Shown: piece by piece, positions 1 through 7,084 of the stretch
Layout of the letters: every line of letters begins with the position of its first letter
Numbering within the stretch: the first letter of the stretch is position 1
NCBI GenBank assembly: GCA_003155705.1
Contig: PMEC01000187.1
Span: 12,668 to 19,751 of the forward strand
Source of the DNA: Bacteroidales bacterium
GTDB lineage: Bacteria > Bacteroidota > Bacteroidia > Bacteroidales > VadinHA17
Direction: 5' to 3'
Length of the DNA: 7,084 bases
The notes under the pieces: generated by a model
The model's database searches: none
Told to the model about the DNA's origin: nothing
Seen by the model: the letters and a program-made list of their open reading frames with translations, nothing else
Program-made: the position numbers and the translations under genes

Positions 1-1397
1 ATATTGATCTTCAGGATGTTGCATCAACGGCTCTTTTAAATCAGCTGAAGAAAAATAATGCTCATCATGGATGTGTTGTACTGATGGAGGTGGCAACCGG
101 TGATGTAAAAGCAATCGCCAATCTTGAACTTGGCGACGACGGAGAATATCATGAAACCTATAATTACGCTATCGCAGAGAGCACAGAACCTGGTTCTACA
201 TTTAAGCTGGCCTCATTGATGGCTGCAATAGAAGACGGGGTCATTGATACGGGGGATGTTGTAGATACAGGAAACGGTACTGTAAAATTTTATAATAAGG
301 TCATTAGGGATACAAAAGAAGAAGGATATGGTAAGCTGACTGTTAAACAGGTATTTGAAAAATCATCGAATGTTGGCACTTCAATGCTTATTTATTCGCA
401 TTATAAAGATAATCCCAAGGCTTTTGTAAACCGGCTTTATGCAATGAAATTGAATCAGAAGCTTAATCTCCAGATCAAGGGTGAAGGTGAACCGATCATA
501 AGATATCCGGGGGATAAATTATGGTCGGGACTTTCATTGCCAATGATGTCTCATGGATATGAGGTGCAGTTAACTCCTTTACAGATACTTACCTTTTATA
601 ATGCGGTAGCAAATGACGGACGCATGATGCGCCCCAGGTTCGTAACGGAAATACGAAGGAGCGGAAACATCCTGAAAAGCTTTGATACTGAAGTCATATT
701 GAACTCGATTGCTTCCCGATCGACAATAAGGAAAGCAAAAAAAATGATGGAAGGGGTAGTTGAGCATGGAACTGCTACAAACCTTAAGGATGCGGATTAT
801 AAAATTGCAGGAAAAACAGGAACTGCTCAGATAGCCAGAGCAAAATACGGCTATAGGTCAGGCGACAGAATATCATACCAGGCATCTTTCTGTGGCTATT
901 TTCCGGCTGATAATCCTATCTATTCCTGCATCGTTGTTGTTAATGCTCCTTCAAATGCTGTTTATTACGGTAACCTCGTAGCTGGTCCGGTTTTTAAAGA
1001 GATATCAGATAAAGTTTTCTCTACCAGGTTCTTCAAAGAACTTGTTGCTGATAATATTAAGGATAAGACCCCAACTGCTCCGGATGCAGGCAATGGTTAC
1101 AGGGATGATATTAATTCAGTATTCAGAAACCTCGGGATAAAATATAAAAGATCAGTCGATGACGACTGGGTAGCAACCAGAGAAAGTGGTGATACAATCA
1201 GGCTGGTAGCTGTAACTCCACAACAGGGGCAGGTTCCCGACGTTCGAGGTATGACTCTGAGGGACGCAATGTACCTGCTTGAGAATTCAGGACTCAAAGT
1301 TAAATTCAATGGGAAAGGAAGAGTCCGGAAACAGGATCCGGAACATGGCGCGAAAATTTACGAAGGATCAGTTGTCTCACTTGATTTGAATATGTGA
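1..1397 (+). CDS. ftsI: Division-specific penicillin-binding protein (peptidoglycan D,D-transpeptidase FtsI/PBP3-like) with C-terminal PASTA domain, 5'-partial
   Basis: This is a periplasmic, membrane-anchored transpeptidase that crosslinks peptidoglycan stems at the septum, working with the SEDS polymerase FtsW encoded downstream. The reading frame is open from nt 3, and residues before the ATG at 84 (IDLQDVASTALL) already match the family, so 84 is an internal Met and the true start lies upstream. The 464 visible codons lack the N-terminal membrane anchor and most of the dimerisation domain. All three penicillin-binding motifs are intact: STFK with the acylated Ser at 195-197, SSN at 363-371 and KTGT at 813-824. 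One PASTA domain begins at VPDVRG (1233) and runs to the stop TGA at 1395-1397. A single PASTA on a division PBP of an apparently Gram-negative organism fits Bacteroidota. The stop is followed after one base by murE. A SpoVD/PbpB-type name is possible, but position in the dcw cluster favours FtsI. Confidence 0.94.
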   Translation, partial: IDLQDVASTALLNQLKKNNAHHGCVVLMEVATGDVKAIANLELGDDGEYHETYNYAIAESTEPGSTFKLASLMAAIEDGVIDTGDVVDTGNGTVKFYNKVIRDTKEEGYGKLTVKQVFEKSSNVGTSMLIYSHYKDNPKAFVNRLYAMKLNQKLNLQIKGEGEPIIRYPGDKLWSGLSLPMMSHGYEVQLTPLQILTFYNAVANDGRMMRPRFVTEIRRSGNILKSFDTEVILNSIASRSTIRKAKKMMEGVVEHGTATNLKDADYKIAGKTGTAQIARAKYGYRSGDRISYQASFCGYFPADNPIYSCIVVVNAPSNAVYYGNLVAGPVFKEISDKVFSTRFFKELVADNIKDKTPTAPDAGNGYRDDINSVFRNLGIKYKRSVDDDWVATRESGDTIRLVAVTPQQGQVPDVRGMTLRDAMYLLENSGLKVKFNGKGRVRKQDPEHGAKIYEGSVVSLDLNM

Positions 1398-1398
1398 T

Positions 1399-2862
1399 AT
1401 GATGACTTTAAATAAAATATTAAAGGATATTAAAATAATCCATTTCACAGGGAACGGAGAGATCGCTATTTCAGGAATAGTATTCGATTCCAGGAAAGTT
1501 ACAAATGACTCATTGTTCATTGCCGTAAATGGGACTAAGACTGATGGGCATGAGTTCATACAGTCAGCAATAGAAGCAGGTGCGACAGCAATTATATGCG
1601 AAATACTTCCCGAAAAACCCGCGAATAATGTCATCTGGATTGTAACAGACGACTCTGCCTATGCCCTTGGTATTGCAGCATCAAATTTTTATGGGAACCC
1701 ATCTTCATCATTGAAACTTACAGGGGTAACCGGAACAAACGGTAAGACTACAATTGCGACACTTTTGTACAGAATGTTTACATCCCTGGGGCATAAGTGC
1801 GGGTTGTTTTCGACAGTATGTAACTATGTTTTAGACAAAGAGTTGCCGGCAACACATACCACGCCCGACCCTGTTCACCTCAATATGCTTCTGGCAGAAA
1901 TGGTTGGATCGGGTTGCGAATATGCATTCATGGAGGTCAGTTCCCATTCTGTGGATCAGAAAAGAATTGCCGGTCTGAAATTCGCAGGCGGGATCTTTAC
2001 AAATCTTACTCATGATCACCTGGATTATCACAAGACTTTTGCCAATTACCTTACAGCCAAAAAGGCATTTTTTGATTCACTCCCGCCTGATGCATTTGCC
2101 CTTACAAACAGCGATGACAAAAATGGGAAAATTATGGTTCAGAATTGCAGGGCATCAAAATATACCTACTCCACCAGAGGCATGGCAGATTTCAGATGTG
2201 TTGTTGTCGAACAGCGATTTGAAGGAATGGGTCTGAAGATCGACGGGGAAGAGGTCTGGACAAGATTCATTGGCGGTTTTAATGCATCTAACCTGCTGGC
2301 CGTTTATGGCGCCACTTTGCTTTTGGGTGCGGAGAAGCAAGAAGCATTAACTATCCTCAGCGGACTGCGTTCAGTAGCCGGCCGTCTTGAAGTTTTGGAT
2401 TCCGCTTCAGGTATAACCGGAATTGTGGACTATGCACATACACCTGATGCTCTTCTGAATGTGATCGATACCATAAATAGCATAAGAGATGGTGAAAGAC
2501 AACTAATAACTGTTGTCGGAGCAGGTGGCGACAGGGATAAAACAAAACGACCCAAAATGGCTGAAATATGTGCAAGCGGAAGCAACAAAACAATCCTTAC
2601 ATCAGATAATCCGAGAACTGAAGATCCTGAAAAAATCCTCGATGATATGGAAGCCGGCATAGTTCCGGAAAACAGTATGAAAGTCCTTAGAATTCAAGAC
2701 CGCCATGAGGCAATTAAGACAGCAGTTATGCTTGCCAACAGAGGCGACTTAGTCCTTGTCGCAGGTAAAGGACATGAAACTTATCAGGATATAAAGGGTG
2801 TGAAACACCATTTTGATGACAGGGAGGAATTGGCCAAAGCATTATTAACGAAAACATTGTAA
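1399..2862 (+). CDS. murE: UDP-N-acetylmuramoyl-L-alanyl-D-glutamate--2,6-diaminopimelate ligase (MurE)
   Basis: MurE is a cytoplasmic ATP-dependent ligase that adds the third stem-peptide residue to UDP-MurNAc-L-Ala-D-Glu. The 487-residue product is close to the usual length (about 490-500). The N-terminal uridine-nucleotide domain shows FDSRKV (29-34) and TDGHEF (48-53). The central Mur ligase domain has the P-loop TGTNGKTT (111-118), THTTPDP (152-158) and THDHLDYH (204-211). The lysine expected to be carbamylated is K221 (AKKAFF). The C-terminal domain has DYAHTPD (344-350), GAGGDRDKTKRPKM (374-387), DNPR (403-406) and GKGHE (456-460). DNPR is the signature of enzymes that use meso-diaminopimelate rather than lysine, so the wall is inferred to be of mDAP type. 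Two ATGs are adjacent (1399 and 1402), and either could be the start. Neither has a visible Shine-Dalgarno, so re-initiation after the ftsI stop one base upstream is likely. mraY follows after 3 nt. Confidence 0.97.
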   Translation: MMTLNKILKDIKIIHFTGNGEIAISGIVFDSRKVTNDSLFIAVNGTKTDGHEFIQSAIEAGATAIICEILPEKPANNVIWIVTDDSAYALGIAASNFYGNPSSSLKLTGVTGTNGKTTIATLLYRMFTSLGHKCGLFSTVCNYVLDKELPATHTTPDPVHLNMLLAEMVGSGCEYAFMEVSSHSVDQKRIAGLKFAGGIFTNLTHDHLDYHKTFANYLTAKKAFFDSLPPDAFALTNSDDKNGKIMVQNCRASKYTYSTRGMADFRCVVVEQRFEGMGLKIDGEEVWTRFIGGFNASNLLAVYGATLLLGAEKQEALTILSGLRSVAGRLEVLDSASGITGIVDYAHTPDALLNVIDTINSIRDGERQLITVVGAGGDRDKTKRPKMAEICASGSNKTILTSDNPRTEDPEKILDDMEAGIVPENSMKVLRIQDRHEAIKTAVMLANRGDLVLVAGKGHETYQDIKGVKHHFDDREELAKALLTKTL

Positions 2863-2865
2863 GAG

Positions 2866-4125
2866 ATGTTATACTATCTTTTCAATTATCTGGATTCACT
2901 TAATTTTCCCGGGGCAAGGTTGTTCTCCCAATTCATCTCGTTCAGATCAGCTGCTGCACTTATCACATCCCTTTTAATCTCTCTGCTGATTGGCAAACGC
3001 ATTATTCAATATCTCCAGAAAAAACAGGTTGGTGAAGTTATAAGGGATCTGGGTCTTGAAGGACAATATAATAAACAGGGTACTCCTTCAATGGGAGGTA
3101 TCATAATTCTTGCCTCAATAATTATCCCAACGCTTTTATTCGCCAGGTTGGGAAACATTTATATTATTCTGATGCTGATAACAACCATCTGGCTGGGATT
3201 CATCGGTTTTATGGATGACTATATCAAGATATTCAAAAAGAACAAGGAGGGACTTGCAGGAAGGTTTAAAATTGTTGGTCAGATTATTCTCGGAATAATT
3301 GTCGGACTGACACTGTATTTTAGTAATGATGTTAAAATTGCCGAGAAGGTCAACCTCGCGAATCTCTCATTGAGGGAGAGAACAGAATTACTGGATCCTT
3401 CGGTTAAGTATCCTGCAAAGGGTGAAATAACCAAAGAGAGAAAATCTACAAAAACAACCATCCCTTTTGTGAAAAATAATGAGTTCGATTATGCCTGGCT
3501 GGTTTCTTTTTTTAAGGGGAATGCCAGGCAGATTGCAACCTGGATCGTTTTTGTCCTTATTGTGATTTTTATAGTCACAGCAGTTTCGAATGGAGCAAAT
3601 TTAACAGATGGACTTGATGGCCTGGCTACCGGAACTTCTGCAATAATCGGAACAGCACTGGGGATACTGGCTTATGTTTCCAGTAACTTTATTTATGCTA
3701 AGTATCTGAATATAATGTTTATACCAGGTTCTGAGGAGCTGGTCATCTTTGCAGCAGCTTTCATCGGAGCGACAATAGGTTTCCTGTGGTACAACTCATT
3801 TCCGGCACAGGTATTTATGGGAGATACCGGCAGTCTTGCACTTGGTGGTATAATAGCTGTATTCGCATTTATAATAAGGAAAGAGCTTCTTATTCCAATC
3901 CTGTGCGGGATATTCCTTGTCGAAAATTTGTCAGTTGTTATTCAGGTTGCCTGGTTTAAACGCACAAAAAGAAAATTTGGAGCGGGCAGGCGGATTTTCC
4001 TGATGTCTCCTCTTCATCATCATTATCAGAAAAAAGGATTACCAGAACCTAAAATAGTTACAAGGTTCTGGATTGTGGCGATACTTCTTGCCGTACTAAG
4101 TATAGTAACTCTTAAGATCAGGTAA
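2866..4125 (+). CDS. mraY: Phospho-N-acetylmuramoyl-pentapeptide-transferase (MraY, lipid I synthase)
   Basis: MraY is a polytopic inner-membrane enzyme that transfers phospho-MurNAc-pentapeptide from UDP to undecaprenyl phosphate, giving lipid I. The sequence shows the family motifs in order: TPSMGG (73-78), the DDxxK motif DDYIK (D117, D118, K121), [10 protein letters not shown] (245-254), FMGDTGS (317-323) and SPLHHHYQ (381-388). Hydrophobic stretches near 28-46, 78-95, 98-115, 135-152, 223-240, 256-274, 292-309, 325-337, 341-361 and 400-416 fit about ten membrane helices. At 419 residues it is roughly 60 longer than the 360-residue E. coli enzyme. The excess sits between about residues 153 and 220, after the fourth helix, where the known topology places a periplasmic loop. 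From memory, Bacteroidota MraY proteins are generally this long. The start at 2866 gives the expected N-terminus and lies 3 nt after the murE stop. murD starts 2 nt after its stop. Confidence 0.97.
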   Translation: MLYYLFNYLDSLNFPGARLFSQFISFRSAAALITSLLISLLIGKRIIQYLQKKQVGEVIRDLGLEGQYNKQGTPSMGGIIILASIIIPTLLFARLGNIYIILMLITTIWLGFIGFMDDYIKIFKKNKEGLAGRFKIVGQIILGIIVGLTLYFSNDVKIAEKVNLANLSLRERTELLDPSVKYPAKGEITKERKSTKTTIPFVKNNEFDYAWLVSFFKGNARQIATWIVFVLIVIFIVTAVSNGANLTDGLDGLATGTSAIIGTALGILAYVSSNFIYAKYLNIMFIPGSEELVIFAAAFIGATIGFLWYNSFPAQVFMGDTGSLALGGIIAVFAFIIRKELLIPILCGIFLVENLSVVIQVAWFKRTKRKFGAGRRIFLMSPLHHHYQKKGLPEPKIVTRFWIVAILLAVLSIVTLKIR

Positions 4126-4126
4126 A

Positions 4127-5464
4127 ATGAAGGAAAAAATTGTGATACTCGGAGCAGGGGAAAGCGGTACAGGGTCTGCTATTCTGGCAAAAAAGCAGGG
4201 CTTTGGAGTATTTGTTTCCGACATGGGTCAGATCAAACCAAAATACAAAGAGATACTTGAAAAGGCAAAGATCAGGTTTGAAGAAGGCAATCACAATGAA
4301 GATGAAATTCTGATTGCATCTGAGGTAATTAAAAGTCCAGGAATACACGAAAATGCTCCTTTAGTAATGAAGCTGAGGGAGAAAAATATTCCTGTTATTT
4401 CTGAAATTGAATTTGCCGGGAGATACACAAATGCTGTAAAAATCTGTATAACAGGAAGTAACGGGAAAACAACAACCACGAATCTTATATGGCATATGCT
4501 TAATAAAGCTGGGAAAAAGGTTGCCCTTACCGGAAATGTGGGAAACAGTTTTGCCATGGCCGTGGCTGAGGGCGGTTATGACTATTACGTAATTGAACTC
4601 AGCAGTTTCCAGCTCGACGGCATGTTTAAATTCAAAGCTGATATTGCAATCTTGCTCAATATCACACCCGATCACCTTGACAGATACGATCATAAACTTC
4701 AGAATTATGTAGATTCAAAATTCAGGGTTACTCAGAACCAAACCAAATCCGATTACCTGATTTACTGGGCGGACGATCCGATCATTATAACTGAACTATC
4801 GAAAAAGGAATTTGGTATGACGCTCCTCCCTTTTTCTGTTGATAACAAAGAAAATATGACTGCATATGTCGAAAACGATGAATTAATTATTGATTACCAA
4901 CATAAAACCAACCTTATGACCATTCATGATCTGGCATTAAAAGGACGCCACAACATCTACAATTCGATGGCAGCAGCAATCGCAGGGAAAGTTCTCAACA
5001 TCCGGAAGGATGTAATCAGAGAGAGTCTGGCTGATTTTCAGGGAGTTGAACATCGGCTGGAACCTGTAATAACAGTCTGTGGCATTAATTTCATTAACGA
5101 TTCAAAAGCGACAAATGTGAATTCTGTCTGGTATGCTCTTGAATGTATGGAAACTGATATTGTCTGGATTGCCGGAGGGATTGATAAGGGTAATGACTAC
5201 TCTGAGCTCTTTCAGCTGGTTAAAAAGAAGGTCAGGGCAGTAGTATGTCTTGGGAAGGATAATAAAAAACTAATTGAAGCATTCAGGGATAAGGTCCACA
5301 CGGTGGTTGAGACAGCCTCAATGGAAGAGGCTGTCAGGACATCCTATTATCTTGCCGCAAAGGGAGATACAGTATTGTTATCACCCGCTTGTGCAAGCTT
5401 CGACCTGTTCACTAATTATGAGGACAGGGGAAGACAGTTCAAAAACGCAGTGAGAAACCTGTAA
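4127..5464 (+). CDS. murD: UDP-N-acetylmuramoyl-L-alanine--D-glutamate ligase (MurD)
   Basis: MurD is a cytoplasmic ATP-dependent ligase that adds D-glutamate, the second stem-peptide residue, to UDP-MurNAc-L-Ala. Its product is the MurE substrate. The 445-residue product is of normal length (about 440-450). The Rossmann-like N-terminal domain opens with VILGAGESG (6-14) and contains SPGI (70-73). The Mur ligase core has the P-loop TGSNGKTT (109-116), ELSSFQLD (157-164), NITPDHLDRY (178-187) and K198 in DSKFR, the lysine expected to be carbamylated. GRHNIYN (273-279) and NDSKATN (324-330) follow. The C-terminal domain has GGIDKGNDYS (350-359), then SPACASFDLF (419-428) and RGRQF (434-438). 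These last motifs separate MurD from MurC, MurE and MurF. The ATG at 4127 is one base after the mraY TAA, so termination and initiation are probably coupled. An upstream AGG (4120-4122) gives at most a weak ribosome-binding site. Confidence 0.97.
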   Translation: MKEKIVILGAGESGTGSAILAKKQGFGVFVSDMGQIKPKYKEILEKAKIRFEEGNHNEDEILIASEVIKSPGIHENAPLVMKLREKNIPVISEIEFAGRYTNAVKICITGSNGKTTTTNLIWHMLNKAGKKVALTGNVGNSFAMAVAEGGYDYYVIELSSFQLDGMFKFKADIAILLNITPDHLDRYDHKLQNYVDSKFRVTQNQTKSDYLIYWADDPIIITELSKKEFGMTLLPFSVDNKENMTAYVENDELIIDYQHKTNLMTIHDLALKGRHNIYNSMAAAIAGKVLNIRKDVIRESLADFQGVEHRLEPVITVCGINFINDSKATNVNSVWYALECMETDIVWIAGGIDKGNDYSELFQLVKKKVRAVVCLGKDNKKLIEAFRDKVHTVVETASMEEAVRTSYYLAAKGDTVLLSPACASFDLFTNYEDRGRQFKNAVRNL

Positions 5465-5475
5465 GGCAGATCGAA

Positions 5476-6690
5476 ATGAAAAAGAGCTGGCTGGCAAATA
5501 CTTTCAAGGGAGACAGGGCAATATGGGCCCTGGTAGCTCTTTTTATGATCTATTCGTTGCTGGCAGTCTACAGCTCATCTGTCAGTGTCGCATTTACGAA
5601 ACATGGAGGTAATACTACATATTTTCTTAAAACGCAGTTTTTGATGCTGGCTTTTGGACTTTCAATAATCATTGTTACGCATTGGCTGCCATACAGAATT
5701 TACTCTTCGCTCGCAGGGCTTTTATTACTTATTTCCATAGGTCTTCTGGTACTTACACTAGCCATAGGTGTCAGGGTAAATGAAGCAACCAGATGGATTG
5801 AGATCCCAGGAACCGGATTCAGACTTCAGACCTCCGATGTTGCTAAAGTAGCCCTGGTTATATATCTGGCAAGAGCGCTGGCTCAGTATCAGAACGAATT
5901 GAAAGATTTCATGCTTATTACAAAATATTTCATGTTACCGATTGCTGTTGTATGCGGGCTGATACTTTCAGAAAACCTTTCGACATCACTTATGATATTT
6001 GGTATGTGTATGATAATCTTGTTTATAGGACGTGTCCCATTGAAATTTCTTTTATTATATGTGGGTATTGCAGTTACCGGCATTGTCCTTTTTGCTTTGC
6101 TTCTTGCGGTCGTCTCCCCAGGCAATAACCGTGTTAAAGTATGGAAAAACAGGATTGAACATTATGTCACTGGTAAAGCTGAAGAAGGAGAAAATTTTCA
6201 GTCCGATCAGGCTAAAATTGCCATATCTACGGGAGGCCTTATTGGCAAAGCTCCGGGTAAGAGTACTCAGAGGAACATGCTTCCACAGTCAAACTCAGAT
6301 TTCATTTTTGCTATAATAATCGAAGAATACGGGCTCCTATTCGGAGCAATACCAATAATTCTTGCATATATGATACTGCTGTTCAGGGGGATAGCGATTG
6401 CCAAAAAATGTGAGACAGCTTTTCCGGCCTTTCTTGTTCTGGGGCTGGTTGTTATGATAGTGGTGCAGGCTATGCTTAACATGCTTGTCGCAGTTGGTCT
6501 CTTCCCTGTTACCGGTCAGACATTGCCGTTGATAAGCTGGGGAAGGACATCAGTTCTGGTTATAAGTTTTTCGATAGGTGCGATTCTAAGTGTCAGCAGG
6601 GTAGTCAACGCAAGAATAAAAGCTGAAGAACTTCCTGAAGAAGAAAAAACAGACGAAGGAGAAAAAATATATGAACCTGCAACGGCATAG
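5476..6690 (+). CDS. ftsW: SEDS-family septal peptidoglycan glycosyltransferase FtsW
   Basis: FtsW is a multi-pass membrane protein that polymerises lipid II at the division site together with the class B PBP FtsI. The 404-residue product is near family length (about 380-410). Ten hydrophobic segments are discernible, near 16-36, 52-69, 76-98, 118-135, 150-164, 167-185, 189-213, 276-304, 313-341 and 356-375. The large extracytoplasmic loop lies between about 214 and 275 and ends in LPQSNSDFIFA, where D275 aligns with the aspartate reported essential in SEDS polymerases. RWIEIPG (106-112) and TGQTLPLIS (346-354) are recognisable. Three positions depart from the usual consensus: QTSD for QPSE (118-121), LPQ for LPE (269-271) and SWGRTS for SYGGSS (354-359). 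Position between murD and murG favours FtsW over the paralogue RodA. The tail after about 380 is acidic and probably cytoplasmic. AAGG at 5463-5466 may assist initiation, and the last 20 nt overlap murG. Confidence 0.95.
   Translation: MKKSWLANTFKGDRAIWALVALFMIYSLLAVYSSSVSVAFTKHGGNTTYFLKTQFLMLAFGLSIIIVTHWLPYRIYSSLAGLLLLISIGLLVLTLAIGVRVNEATRWIEIPGTGFRLQTSDVAKVALVIYLARALAQYQNELKDFMLITKYFMLPIAVVCGLILSENLSTSLMIFGMCMIILFIGRVPLKFLLLYVGIAVTGIVLFALLLAVVSPGNNRVKVWKNRIEHYVTGKAEEGENFQSDQAKIAISTGGLIGKAPGKSTQRNMLPQSNSDFIFAIIIEEYGLLFGAIPIILAYMILLFRGIAIAKKCETAFPAFLVLGLVVMIVVQAMLNMLVAVGLFPVTGQTLPLISWGRTSVLVISFSIGAILSVSRVVNARIKAEELPEEEKTDEGEKIYEPATA
6656..6661 (+). promoter_or_regulatory. Candidate Shine-Dalgarno for murG, inside ftsW
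   Basis: AAGGAG lies 9 nt before the murG ATG at 6671 and within the ftsW coding sequence. It is the only strong Shine-Dalgarno match before a start in this window and supports the overlapping murG start. If the organism is a member of the Bacteroidota, where most genes do not rely on this pairing, the match may have little effect. The surrounding codons encode a Glu/Lys-rich tail that could produce such purine runs by chance. Confidence 0.45.
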
Positions 6691-7084
6691 AAGAGTAATA
6701 ATCAGCGGAGGCGGCACCGGGGGGCATATTTTCCCGGCTATCTCAATTGCCAATGCACTCAGGAAAATTGATCCTGAAATAGATATTCTTTTTGTCGGGG
6801 CAGAAGGGAAAATCGAAATGGAAAAGATACCTGCAGCAGGTTATGATATTGTGGGATTGCCGGTTGCTGGCTTTAACAGGAAGAATCCTTTCAAGAATAT
6901 TCCGGTTTTAATAAAACTTTTAAAAAGTCTGAATCTTGCACGAAGAATAGTAAGGGATTATAAACCCGATGTCGTAGTCGGCGTTGGCGGATATGCCAGT
7001 GGCCCTGTATTAAGGCAGGCGGGGAGGATTGGTATCCCTCTTTTGATACAGGAACAGAACAGTTTTGCCGGGATAACCAATAAA
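6671..7084 (+). CDS. murG: Undecaprenyldiphospho-muramoylpentapeptide beta-N-acetylglucosaminyltransferase (MurG, lipid II synthase), 3'-partial
   Basis: MurG is a GT28-family glycosyltransferase on the cytoplasmic face of the membrane that adds GlcNAc from UDP-GlcNAc to lipid I, forming lipid II. Only the first 138 codons are in the window, out of about 360 expected, so the donor-binding C-terminal domain is not visible. The first glycine-rich loop SGGGTGGH (12-19, with H19) is followed by IFPAISIA. The second loop GVGGYASGP (104-112) and EQNSFAGITNK (128-138, with N130) complete the N-terminal acceptor-side domain. The ATG at 6671 lies inside the ftsW frame and the genes overlap by 20 nt in different frames. 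This start places the glycine loop at the usual distance from the N-terminus, and no other nearby ATG does so. AAGGAG nine bases upstream supports it. The frame is open to the window end. Confidence 0.95.
   Translation, partial: MNLQRHRRVIISGGGTGGHIFPAISIANALRKIDPEIDILFVGAEGKIEMEKIPAAGYDIVGLPVAGFNRKNPFKNIPVLIKLLKSLNLARRIVRDYKPDVVVGVGGYASGPVLRQAGRIGIPLLIQEQNSFAGITNK

Noticed and set aside
84..1397. ATG at 84 as the true start of the first gene
   Set aside because: The frame is open back to the window edge, and the codons before 84 encode conserved transpeptidase sequence, so the gene is cut by the window start and 84 is an internal methionine.
2012..2236. Plus-strand open frame of 74 codons inside murE in another frame
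   Set aside because: It overlaps conserved murE sequence, has no recognisable domain, and has no support as an independent gene.
4361..4693. Antisense open frame of 110 codons opposite murD
   Set aside because: It lies wholly opposite a well-conserved enzyme core, shows no recognisable motif, and is typical of a shadow of the real coding frame. The same applies to the other minus-strand frames in the window.
5465..5475. Possible promoter or terminator in the longest intergenic gap (murD/ftsW)
   Set aside because: The gap is only 11 nt, with no hairpin and no T-run. It is too short for a promoter that does not lie inside murD, and I see no convincing TTTG/TAnnTTTG pair nearby.
1..7084. A previously undescribed system hidden in the window
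   Set aside because: All sequence is accounted for by six well-known cell wall and division genes in a familiar order. No unexplained gene, repeat array or foreign-looking segment is seen.

Overview
The window is a compact stretch of a chromosomal division and cell wall (dcw) cluster, all on the + strand. In order it holds ftsI (5' end missing), murE, mraY, murD, ftsW and murG (3' end missing). Nearly every base is coding. Gaps between genes are 1, 3, 1 and 11 nt, and ftsW and murG overlap by 20 nt. No intergenic stretch is long enough for a promoter or terminator, and I see no RNA gene, mobile element, CRISPR array or notable repeat.

The gene content and several protein traits point to a member of the Bacteroidota, probably a Bacteroidales-like lineage. 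The traits are a division transpeptidase ending in a PASTA domain, an enlarged MraY of 419 residues with an extra loop, an FtsW with QTSD in place of the usual QPSE, no murF between murE and mraY, and weak or absent Shine-Dalgarno sites at most starts. The assignment to phylum is inference from these traits. The finer placement is uncertain.

Layout: 1-1397 ftsI, periplasmic transpeptidase domain plus PASTA; 1399-2862 murE, meso-diaminopimelate-adding ligase; 2866-4125 mraY, lipid I synthase; 4127-5464 murD, D-glutamate-adding ligase; 5476-6690 ftsW, SEDS glycosyltransferase; 6671-7084 murG, lipid II synthase (first 138 codons).

Together these genes form the central part of one pathway. MurD and MurE extend the UDP-MurNAc peptide in the cytoplasm, MraY moves it onto undecaprenyl phosphate (lipid I), and MurG adds GlcNAc (lipid II). 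After lipid II is flipped across the membrane, FtsW polymerises it and FtsI crosslinks it at the septum. The tight packing suggests one polycistronic, translationally coupled transcript. I found no undescribed system here. The points worth a second look are lineage-type variations inside known proteins, mainly in FtsW, MraY and the FtsI C-terminus.
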